Shown here: positions 1-5,044 of the stretch, one piece after another
How positions within the stretch are numbered: position 1 is the first letter of the stretch
Layout of the letters: each line of letters starts with the position of its first letter
Assembly (NCBI GenBank): GCA_031281925.1
Contig: JAITES010000035.1
Coordinates: 1 to 5,044, forward strand
Reading direction: 5' to 3'
Source of the DNA: Treponema sp.
GTDB lineage: Bacteria > Spirochaetota > Spirochaetia > Treponematales > Breznakiellaceae
DNA: 5,044 bases
Program-made: the position numbers and the translations under genes
The notes under the pieces: model-generated
Told to the model about the DNA's origin: nothing
The model's input: the letters and a program-made list of their open reading frames with translations, nothing else
The model's database searches: none

Positions 1-35
1 TCTTTAAGGACAGAAACCCGCGCGGTTTTGTCCAT
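1..35 (-). CDS. Start of the next operon gene (only 11 codons visible)
   Basis: An ATG at 35-33 follows the pyrF TAA by a single base (TAA-A-ATG) and is preceded by GGGAG at 48-44, 8 nt upstream, which lies inside the pyrF coding region. The visible peptide is MDKTARVSVLK and then the window ends. The reading frame is open throughout. The product cannot be identified from so few residues. By position in a pyr operon, a dihydroorotate dehydrogenase subunit (the electron-transfer chain PyrK, whose N-termini can have a similar V-x-K pattern) or PyrD/PyrE would be reasonable guesses. The gene start is well supported; the function is only context inference. Confidence 0.6.
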   Translation of the reverse strand, partial: MDKTARVSVLK

Positions 36-36
36 T

Positions 37-927
37 TTACAGGCTCCCTTTTTTTGCGGAGATACGGATTGCGTCCCTCATTTCCATGGCGGTCTTCCTT
101 GCGGCTTCCGCCGCAAAATTGTAGTCCGCATCGGCGGGAGCCTCTTTCGACCATGCTTTGAGTATTGAACGGGAGGAGTTTACTACGCCGCCGTTGGATT
201 CCCTGAGGAGCAGTGCCGCATCATCCGCCGCTCCTCCCTGCGCGCCGTAACCGGGTATAAGAAAGAAGAGATTGTTTCTCTGTTTCCGTATGGCCGCGGC
301 TTCTTCCCGTTCCGTACAGCCTACCACCACGCCGAAAGCGCCGTAGCCGTATTTCCCCTCATGGGAGGCGGCCATTTCCTGCATCATGTCTCCCACCGCA
401 TCGTAGAGTCTTTTGGAAGTGTTTTTGATTTCAAGACATTCGAAATCCTTCATGCCCCTGTTGCTTGTCCGCATTAACACGAAGGCGCCCTTGCCTTTCT
501 TTTGTGCAAATTCAATCCAGGGCTCAATTGAATCCATGCCCATGTATGGCGAGAGCGTTACGAAGTCGGCTTCAAAGTCCCCTTCAAAATGAGCCCTGGC
601 ATAACGGGAAGCGGTATCCGCAATATCTCCCCGTTTTATGTCGGCAATGACAAGACATTTTTTCTCCCTTATGAGGCGCAATGTTTCCGAATATGTTTTC
701 AATCCCGCAAGGCCAAGCTCTTCATAGTATGCTATCTGCACCTTGTAGCAGGCGCACAGATCGGAAGTGGCATCGACAAGGGCCGTGTTAAAGGCCAGCA
801 CCGCCTCCGCCGCCGATGAAGCCTTTTTTAATTCCGCCGCCGGGATATAGTCTGCGGCAGTATCAAGACCGATACAGACATGCCCTTTCTTCTCAACCGC
901 TTCATAGAGTTTATCCATGTTATACAT
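37..927 (-). CDS. pyrF: Orotidine-5'-phosphate decarboxylase PyrF, type 2
   Basis: PyrF decarboxylates OMP to UMP, the last step of the pathway, in the cytoplasm. It has 296 residues, a length typical of the type 2 subfamily and longer than the roughly 240 of the E. coli/Bacillus type. The catalytic signature ADIKRGDIADT is at 95-105, with the Asp96-Lys98-Asp101 charge network intact. Other substrate-barrel landmarks are GLD (20-22), YKVQ with Lys62, TLSPYMG (124-130), MRTSN (152-156), PGYGAQGG (225-232) and the phosphate-binding NSSRS (250-254). GAGG at 938-935 lies 7 nt before the ATG at 927. A second in-frame ATG at 918 has no ribosome-binding site, so the longer form is preferred. Only 2 nt separate it from the pyrC stop, and its own TAA is 1 nt before the next ATG, so it sits mid-operon. 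Identity is very secure. Confidence 0.97.
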   Translation of the reverse strand: MYNMDKLYEAVEKKGHVCIGLDTAADYIPAAELKKASSAAEAVLAFNTALVDATSDLCACYKVQIAYYEELGLAGLKTYSETLRLIREKKCLVIADIKRGDIADTASRYARAHFEGDFEADFVTLSPYMGMDSIEPWIEFAQKKGKGAFVLMRTSNRGMKDFECLEIKNTSKRLYDAVGDMMQEMAASHEGKYGYGAFGVVVGCTEREEAAAIRKQRNNLFFLIPGYGAQGGAADDAALLLRESNGGVVNSSRSILKAWSKEAPADADYNFAAEAARKTAMEMRDAIRISAKKGSL

Positions 928-929
928 TT

Positions 930-2300
930 TTATGCCTCATACACGATCCGCCCGTGGTTTATGTTTACAAGAATCTGCCCCCGCAATTCCCGGCCTGTAA
1001 AGGGACTGTTCTTTCCCCGCGACCTGAAGGTTTCCGGATCTACCGTTGTTTTTTTCCGCAGATCCGCAATAATCAAATCTGCCTTCAGTCCCGGCGCAAT
1101 TCTTCCCCTGCCGCGTGGATCATTCCCGCCGAATCCCAGAATCCCGGCCGGAGCCATGCTCATCAACGCGGAAAGCCGTCTGAGATCCATGTTGTTTTTC
1201 AATACCAGTTCGGTATAGCAGAGGGGGAAGGCAGTTTCAAGGCCGCTGAAACCGGGAGCGCCCGCTTCCTTGTCGCTCTGCGAATGAGGCGCATGATCGG
1301 TTGCAATGGCGTCAATTGTTCCGTCAAGGGTTGCATTGACAAGAGCCTGCCTGTCTTCTTCGCTGCGGAGCGGCGGATTCACCCTGCCGAAGGATTCATC
1401 TCCGAGTCTCCCCGCGTCTTCCTCCGTGCAGCCGATATGGTGGGGGCTCACTTCCGCACTGAGGCATATATCTTCCTTCTTTGCCCGGCGGATCATTTCA
1501 AGCGCTTCCTTTGTGGAAACATGGGCGATGTGGAGTTTACAGCCCGTCTCTTTATTAAGTTCAATGACCCTCTGTGTCGCATTGTTTTCTTCGATACGGC
1601 TCCACAGAGAACGGGGTTTCCCTTCTTTTTTTAGTTTCTCCACTTCTTCACCGCCGAAATCACAGTGGCAAGAGAGGGGGAGGCCGCTGCGTTTTGCTTC
1701 CCTCATTGCCGCAATGAAGAGAACATCACCGGCAATGTCTTTGCCGTCTTCACTGAGCAGCCGGGGCAGCAACGGCGAAGGGCTTTCGGTATACGGCGGC
1801 AGCTTTGTTATCTCCGACAACTCACGGCCTTCCATGTTTTTCGTGAGGGACATTGCGGGGTAAAGGTCGATAAATCCCAAAGCATCGGAACGTTTTTTAA
1901 GGGCGGCAATCTTTTCGATGCTGTCATGTACCGGTTTTGTATTTGCCATGCAGACTACCGTCCCGTATCCTCCTGCGGCTGCGGCAAGGCAGGCGCTTTC
2001 CAGGGTTTCCTTTTCGGGAAAACCGGGGTCCCGGAAATGTGTATGGAGATCCACAAAAGCCGGCATTAAAACCGGAAGCAGGGATTGTTCGTAGGGAATT
2101 TCAGGATGAATATAATTGCGGCCGTCAATGACAAGCCTTGCCTCAAGGCAGTAGTATTCGATTTTTTTTTCGTTCAATACATAATCCAAACCGTCATCGG
2201 ATTCGGCAATTACTTCCTTAATGACGCCGTCTTCAATGATAACCGTTCCAAACGAGTCCGTGTTTTTGTCGATGATACGGAAATTTTTCAGAACGATCAT
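930..2300 (-). CDS. pyrC: Dihydroorotase PyrC, class I zinc amidohydrolase type
   Basis: PyrC interconverts N-carbamoyl-aspartate and dihydroorotate, using the PyrB product. The 456-residue protein belongs to the amidohydrolase TIM-barrel family. Motifs in order are DLHTHFRDPG (84-93) with the metal pair His86/His88, MANTKP (118-123), SEDG with Asp185 in the usual place of the bridging metal ligand, CHC with His212, HIAHVST with His260, EVSPHH (283-288), NPPLR (308-312), ATDHAPH with Asp335, and KNSPFTG (430-436). All expected metal ligands are present, so this should be an active enzyme and not the inactive pseudo-dihydroorotase found beside some catalytic chains. It is somewhat longer than the usual 420-430 residues because the region before the HxH motif is expanded (about residues 33-76). 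The start is chosen on the AAGGA site. It begins 22 nt after pyrI and ends TAA, 2 nt before pyrF. The class I type differs from the shorter E. coli dihydroorotase. Confidence 0.96.
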   Translation of the reverse strand: MIVLKNFRIIDKNTDSFGTVIIEDGVIKEVIAESDDGLDYVLNEKKIEYYCLEARLVIDGRNYIHPEIPYEQSLLPVLMPAFVDLHTHFRDPGFPEKETLESACLAAAAGGYGTVVCMANTKPVHDSIEKIAALKKRSDALGFIDLYPAMSLTKNMEGRELSEITKLPPYTESPSPLLPRLLSEDGKDIAGDVLFIAAMREAKRSGLPLSCHCDFGGEEVEKLKKEGKPRSLWSRIEENNATQRVIELNKETGCKLHIAHVSTKEALEMIRRAKKEDICLSAEVSPHHIGCTEEDAGRLGDESFGRVNPPLRSEEDRQALVNATLDGTIDAIATDHAPHSQSDKEAGAPGFSGLETAFPLCYTELVLKNNMDLRRLSALMSMAPAGILGFGGNDPRGRGRIAPGLKADLIIADLRKKTTVDPETFRSRGKNSPFTGRELRGQILVNINHGRIVYEA

Positions 2301-2306
2301 CTGCAA

Positions 2307-2311
2307 TCCTT
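2307..2311 (-). promoter_or_regulatory. Ribosome-binding site deciding the pyrC start
   Basis: AAGGA lies 6 nt upstream of the ATG at 2300-2298. It abuts the in-frame TTG at 2306-2304, so it cannot serve that codon. The ATG at 2300 is therefore the better start, two codons inside the longest reading frame. Confidence 0.7.
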
Positions 2312-2322
2312 ATTTTCGAGCC

Positions 2323-2760
2323 TCATTCCCTGAAGTCCCGTGCCGATTTAATATCATCGCAGTATTCACAGCGGTAACTGCGCTGTTCGGCATTTTCCAG
2401 ATGGAAAATATGGGGAATGTATTTTTCCGTGGAGGTGATGCAGCGCGGGTTCTTGCAGATAAGCACATCTTCAACACGTTCGGGAAGGCGGAGTTTTTTC
2501 TTTTCGGTTATCTGTTCGTTTTCAATGACATTTACCGTGATATTGGGATCGATTAAGCCGAGAATGTCAAAATTGATTTCGATGGTATTGTCAATCTTGA
2601 TGATGTCCTTTTTGCCCATGTGTCTTGAAGATGCGTTGATCACAAAGGCGACATTGTAGGGCGCCTTGTCCAGCCCCAGCCAGTTGAAGATATGGATCCC
2701 CAGGCCCGCCCGGATATGATCGATAACGATCCCGTTCCTGATTTGATCGATGTTTAACAT
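2323..2760 (-). CDS. pyrI: Aspartate carbamoyltransferase regulatory chain PyrI
   Basis: PyrI has no catalytic activity. It binds nucleotide effectors (CTP/UTP inhibition and ATP activation in the enteric enzyme) and links PyrB trimers through a zinc domain. The 145-residue chain is close to the 153 of E. coli PyrI. The N-terminal nucleotide-binding domain shows VIDHI (Asp14-His15), MGKKDIIKIDN (Lys51 and Lys55, matching effector-contacting lysines of E. coli) and ITVNVIEN (Asn77). The C-terminal zinc domain has all four ligands in the expected spacing: Cys102 and Cys107 in CKNPRC, and Cys131 and Cys134 in CEYC. AGGAGG at 2774-2769 precedes the ATG by 8 nt and overlaps the last two transcribed bases' partners of the pyrB TAG. 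The gene is a separate reading frame, not fused to pyrB. A hand count gives about 45 percent GC, somewhat lower than a sampled part of pyrC at about 59 percent. Confidence 0.97.
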   Translation of the reverse strand: MLNIDQIRNGIVIDHIRAGLGIHIFNWLGLDKAPYNVAFVINASSRHMGKKDIIKIDNTIEINFDILGLIDPNITVNVIENEQITEKKKLRLPERVEDVLICKNPRCITSTEKYIPHIFHLENAEQRSYRCEYCDDIKSARDFRE

Positions 2761-2772
2761 TTCATATACCTC

Positions 2773-3720
2773 CTATACCACACCCAGAATTGAAGCAAGC
2801 AGCGACATGCGGACATACATTCCGTATTTGGCCTGTTTGAAGTAAGCCGCGCGGGGATCCTTGTCCACATCTACGGCAATTTCGTTAACGCGGGGCAGGG
2901 GATGCAGTATTATCAGATTCTGTTTTGCCCTTTCAAGCTTTTCCCTGTCAAGGATGTAACTGTCCTTGAGGCGTATATAGTCTTCTTCATTAAAGAAACG
3001 TTCCCGCTGTACCCTGGTCATGTAAAGCACATCAAGTTCCGGCATGGCTTCATCAAAGTTTCCGGTTTCATTATACTCAATTTTTTCCCTGTCAAGCGTC
3101 CTGGTAATATATTCAGGCACACGCAGTTCATCGGGAGAGATGAAGAAAAACTTTACTCCACTGTAACGGGCAAGCGCGTGAGACAGGGAATGAACGGTAC
3201 GGCCAAATTTAAGATCTCCGCAGAAACCAATGCGGAGGCCCTTTACCGATTCGGCAAGCATTTTGGCTCCGGGTTTTCCCCTCAGGCGTTTGATGGTGAG
3301 AAGATCCGTCAGGGTCTGGGTAGGATGATGATGTCCGCCGTCTCCCGCATTGATCACCGGTACCGGCGAATAACGGGATGCAAGCAGGGCAGCCCCTTCC
3401 TTTGGGTTTCGCATCACGATGGCGTCGGCATAAGAGGCCGCCATGCGGATCGTGTCCGCCAGGCTTTCGCCTTTCACCGCGGAACTCGAACCGGGATCGG
3501 CAAAACCAAGTGTGGAACCGCCCAGCCGCAGCATCGCCGCTTCAAAACTCAGACGGGTTCTGGTGCTTGGTTCAAAGAAGAGCGTGGCCAGCAGTTTTCC
3601 CCGGCAGCTTTCCCGCAGATACGTTTCATCATCTTCAATTTTTTCCGCCAGGTTGAAGATCGTATCCAGCTCTTCAAGGCTGAAGTTTCCCGGCTCAATC
3701 AGGGATCGTCCTTTTAACAT
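2773..3720 (-). CDS. pyrB: Aspartate carbamoyltransferase catalytic chain PyrB
   Basis: PyrB condenses carbamoyl phosphate with L-aspartate to N-carbamoyl-aspartate, the committed step of pyrimidine synthesis. In class B enzymes the catalytic trimers assemble with PyrI dimers in the cytoplasm. The protein is 315 residues, normal for the family, starting MLKGRSLIEP. The carbamoyl-phosphate signature FEPSTRTR is at 49-56. The mobile loop lysine that reaches in from the neighbouring subunit is Lys83 (VKGESLADT). Arg104 (MRNPKEG), the HHPTQTL segment with His132 and Gln135, GDLKFGRTVHSL with Arg174, the aspartate-binding TRVQRERF with Arg236, and HPLPR (273-277) are all present, so the active site looks complete. 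Residues about 149-160 form a short extra loop compared with E. coli PyrB. The stop codon TAG overlaps the pyrI ribosome-binding site, so the two chains are probably made in coupled fashion. Identity is very secure. Confidence 0.98.
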   Translation of the reverse strand: MLKGRSLIEPGNFSLEELDTIFNLAEKIEDDETYLRESCRGKLLATLFFEPSTRTRLSFEAAMLRLGGSTLGFADPGSSSAVKGESLADTIRMAASYADAIVMRNPKEGAALLASRYSPVPVINAGDGGHHHPTQTLTDLLTIKRLRGKPGAKMLAESVKGLRIGFCGDLKFGRTVHSLSHALARYSGVKFFFISPDELRVPEYITRTLDREKIEYNETGNFDEAMPELDVLYMTRVQRERFFNEEDYIRLKDSYILDREKLERAKQNLIILHPLPRVNEIAVDVDKDPRAAYFKQAKYGMYVRMSLLASILGVV

Positions 3721-3724
3721 GGTA

Positions 3725-3729
3725 CCTCC
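3725..3729 (-). promoter_or_regulatory. Ribosome-binding site fixing the pyrB start
   Basis: GGAGG lies 4 nt upstream of the ATG at 3720-3718. It supports this ATG over an in-frame TTG at 3798, which has no Shine-Dalgarno sequence at a useful distance and would add 26 residues unlike any aspartate carbamoyltransferase. The 4-nt spacing is slightly tight but workable. Confidence 0.8.
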
Positions 3730-3745
3730 GGAATCTCTCGTTCGT

Positions 3746-3766
3746 TTATAAGGCCGCGCCTTACAA
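3746..3766 (-). repeat. 9-bp inverted repeat between the putative pyrB promoter boxes
   Basis: On the transcribed sense, TTGTAAGGC pairs with GCCTTATAA around a GCG loop. Eight pairs are Watson-Crick and one is G-U, with an uninterrupted 6-bp GC-containing core. It lies 8-50 nt upstream of the pyrB coding region, ends 16 nt before the GGAGG ribosome-binding site, and is not followed by a U-tract. Because it sits between and overlaps the TTGAAT and TATAAA boxes, a DNA-binding repressor site is one reading. A hairpin on a transcript reading through from purH is another. Neither is proven. Confidence 0.5.
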
Positions 3767-3776
3767 TTCAATCGAA

Positions 3777-3795
3777 CAGGAAACGAAGTTTCCTG
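3777..3795 (-). repeat. Perfect 8-bp inverted repeat just after the purH stop codon
   Basis: CAGGAAAC and GTTTCCTG are separated by a 3-nt loop (TTC on the transcribed sense). In RNA this gives an 8-bp hairpin, or a 7-bp stem with a 5-nt CUUCG loop. It starts 8 nt downstream of the purH TAG. The following bases (TTCGATTGAATTG) do not form a U-tract, so it is a poor candidate for a standard Rho-independent terminator. It may protect the 3' end of the purH message, pause RNA polymerase, or have no function. The 5' GTTT at 3802-3799 could compete for pairing with the first arm. Confidence 0.55.
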
Positions 3796-3803
3796 CAAAC
3801 GGT

Positions 3804-5044
3804 CTAGTGCTTGAAATGCCTTGTTCCGGTAAAGACCATGGCAATTCCGTATTTATCACATGCTTCTATTGAAAGCCTGTCATTAAGCGATCCACCCGGC
3901 TGTATGATCGCCTTGATGCCTGCGGCCGCAGCGGCTTCGACAATATCGGGAAAGGGGAAGAAGGCATCGGAAGCAAGGACACGCGCCTTCTTGTCTTTTA
4001 AAACTTCGGCGCTGCGGCGCAACGCATCCTGAGCAGGCCAGATACGGTTTACCTGTCCGCCTCCGATTCCCACGGCACATTCGTCATTGACAATCATGAC
4101 GGCATTTGATTTTACAAAACCGACTGCCCTCATGCCGAAGATCATGTCCTCAATGTCGCTTGCTTCGATCTGCGTCCCGGCAACTATTTCCCATTTTTCA
4201 AAAAGTTTTCTGTCCGCCTCCTGAACAAGAAGGCCTCCGTCCACGGCGATACATTCATGGTTCTCCCGCGGGGGGATACAGGCGCGCATGATGCGGAGGT
4301 TCTTTTTCTTTTTAAGCGTCTCCAGGGCTTCTTCCTCAAAAGCAGGGGCGGCAACGATCTCAAGAAAAAGTTCCGCGAGTTTTTCCGCGGTCTTTCCGTC
4401 CAGGGGAGAATTGAATGCAACGATGCCGCCGAAGATTGAAACAGGATCGCATGCAAAGGTTTTTTCATAGGCTTCAAAGGCGGAATCGCCCAAAGCGATG
4501 CCGCAGGGCGTGTTATGTTTAACCGCAACGCAGGAAACTTTTTTGCGCGGTTTCTCTTTCGGCAAAAGTGATATTACTTCATTCTGTCCCAGGGGCGGCG
4601 CTTTTTCCGGCCCCGCGACGCCTTCAGGGTATAAACCAAATGCGCAGGCGGCTTTCCATGCCAGATCCAGATCCCGGATGTTGTTGTAGCCAAGTTCTTT
4701 GCCGTTAAGCTGTTCCATTCCCGCCAGGGCTCCGCCCTTACCGGTATCAATATAGAGAGCCGCCGACTGATGAGCGTTTTCACCGTAGCGGAGGCTCTGT
4801 TTTTTCCTGAATGAACAGGGCCAGTATTCGGGGTATTCTTCCTTCAGGAGATAACGCGCAATGGCGGCATCGTAGGCCGAAGTAAGATCAAAAACTTTTG
4901 CCGCAAGGCGCCGCCTGAATTCCAAAGGAACCCTGTTCTCTTCAATGGCTTTATGTTCAATCAGATCGATTAGTTCCCCGTAATCTTCAGGATCGCTTAG
5001 CACGATAACATCGCGGAAATTTTTTGCGGCGGAACGGAGCATGG
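3804..5044 (-). CDS. purH: Bifunctional AICAR transformylase / IMP cyclohydrolase PurH (5' end cut off by the window)
   Basis: PurH catalyses the last two steps of de novo IMP synthesis in the cytoplasm: formyl transfer from 10-formyl-tetrahydrofolate to AICAR, then ring closure of FAICAR to IMP. The visible 412 residues start at an internal Met (MLRSAAKN), which in known PurH proteins lies roughly 130 residues in. Most of the N-terminal cyclohydrolase domain is therefore outside the window, and the ATG at 5042 is not the start. Numbered from that Met, residues 1-65 finish the cyclohydrolase domain and the rest is the transformylase domain. Landmarks are LRYGENAHQ (84-92), the NGKELGYNN segment (113-121), VKHNTPCG with the family's catalytic Lys-His pair at 175-176, VKSNAV (310-315), GIGGGQVNR (325-333), SDAFFPFPD (358-366), QPGGS (381-385) and the typical C-terminus FTGTRHFKH. 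Residues about 133-168 look like an insertion absent from the E. coli enzyme. The gene ends with TAG, 83 nt before pyrB on the same strand. Identity is near certain. Confidence 0.97.
   Translation of the reverse strand, partial: MLRSAAKNFRDVIVLSDPEDYGELIDLIEHKAIEENRVPLEFRRRLAAKVFDLTSAYDAAIARYLLKEEYPEYWPCSFRKKQSLRYGENAHQSAALYIDTGKGGALAGMEQLNGKELGYNNIRDLDLAWKAACAFGLYPEGVAGPEKAPPLGQNEVISLLPKEKPRKKVSCVAVKHNTPCGIALGDSAFEAYEKTFACDPVSIFGGIVAFNSPLDGKTAEKLAELFLEIVAAPAFEEEALETLKKKKNLRIMRACIPPRENHECIAVDGGLLVQEADRKLFEKWEIVAGTQIEASDIEDMIFGMRAVGFVKSNAVMIVNDECAVGIGGGQVNRIWPAQDALRRSAEVLKDKKARVLASDAFFPFPDIVEAAAAAGIKAIIQPGGSLNDRLSIEACDKYGIAMVFTGTRHFKH

Larger units (their letters stand above)
3721..3803 (-). 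promoter_or_regulatory. purH-pyrB spacer with possible weak promoter for the pyr genes
   Basis: This 83-nt stretch is the only substantial non-coding DNA in the window. Read on the minus strand, it contains TTGAAT (3771-3766) and TATAAA (3750-3745) separated by 15 bp. These match the sigma-70 -35 and -10 boxes at 4 of 6 and 5 of 6 positions, but the spacing is about 2 bp shorter than ideal. A start near 3738 would leave a leader of only about 18 nt before pyrB. A perfect arm-loop-arm palindrome fills the space between the two boxes, so it could act as an operator, as an RNA hairpin on read-through transcripts, or be incidental. No recognisable PyrR-binding loop, long leader peptide or U-rich attenuator was seen. 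Promoter status is an inference. Confidence 0.35.

Noticed and set aside
816..1634. 272-codon open frame on the plus strand, antisense to pyrC and the start of pyrF
   Set aside because: It lies opposite genes with complete family motifs, its translation has no recognisable domain and an odd Pro/Arg/Cys/Phe-rich composition, and no ribosome-binding site stands out. It is a shadow of codon bias on the other strand.
2323..2760. Horizontal acquisition of pyrI suggested by its lower GC
   Set aside because: A hand count of about 45 percent is only mildly below neighbouring samples, and local stretches of purH are equally low. The gene is tightly coupled to pyrB and has normal motifs.
2902..3717. 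271-codon open frame on the plus strand, antisense to pyrB
   Set aside because: It mirrors almost the whole pyrB coding region, has no recognised motif and no separate regulatory sequence. The same shadow effect explains it.
3721..3745. PyrR-type anti-terminator binding loop in the pyrB leader
   Set aside because: The leader has an AGAGA stretch, but the wider conserved loop and stem of PyrR sites are absent, and there is no following terminator hairpin with a U-run.
3777..3795. Intrinsic terminator after purH
   Set aside because: The stem is good but only 8 bp and the following bases are mixed, with no run of U residues. It is kept as an inverted repeat instead.
3721..3798. N-terminal extension of PyrB from an upstream TTG
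   Set aside because: The 26 extra residues match nothing in the family and pass through both arms of the 9-bp inverted repeat, and the ATG at 3720 has its own GGAGG.
5040..5042. ATG at the right edge as the purH start codon
   Set aside because: The residues that follow (MLRSAAKN) are an internal conserved segment of the cyclohydrolase domain, so the gene continues beyond the window.

Overview
The window is an almost gap-free piece of a bacterial nucleotide-biosynthesis gene cluster. Every gene lies on the minus strand, so transcription runs from position 5044 towards position 1. In that order it holds the 3' four-fifths of purH (last two steps of IMP synthesis), then pyrB and pyrI (catalytic and regulatory chains of an allosteric aspartate carbamoyltransferase), pyrC (class I zinc dihydroorotase), pyrF (type 2 orotidine-5'-phosphate decarboxylase), and the first 11 codons of another gene that leaves the window. 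pyrB, pyrI and pyrC supply pathway steps 2 and 3 of UMP synthesis (with PyrI as regulator) and pyrF supplies the last step. The carbamoyl-phosphate synthetase, dihydroorotate dehydrogenase and orotate phosphoribosyltransferase genes are not visible here.

Layout: purH ends at 3804. An 83-nt spacer (3721-3803) separates it from pyrB and is the only intergenic stretch of any size. It holds two inverted repeats and a possible weak promoter. From pyrB onward the genes are packed at gaps of 12, 22, 2 and 1 nt, each with its own Shine-Dalgarno sequence, and the pyrI ribosome-binding site overlaps the pyrB stop codon. This is the architecture of one translationally coupled pyr transcription unit. Whether purH shares the transcript cannot be decided from sequence alone, because neither hairpin in the spacer has the U-tract of a standard intrinsic terminator.

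Organism: hand-counted GC samples range from about 45 to 59 percent. The combination of a separate zinc-binding PyrI, a Clostridium-like PyrB, a class I PyrC and a type 2 PyrF fits an anaerobe such as a Treponema-type spirochaete or a clostridial Firmicute better than an enteric bacterium. This is an inference from remembered family features, not a database result.

No previously undescribed system is evident; this is ordinary core metabolism. The items most worth a second look are the structured purH-pyrB spacer, an insertion of roughly 30 residues in the transformylase half of PurH, and an expanded N-terminal region in PyrC. No mobile element, tRNA, rRNA, CRISPR array or phage-like sequence was found.
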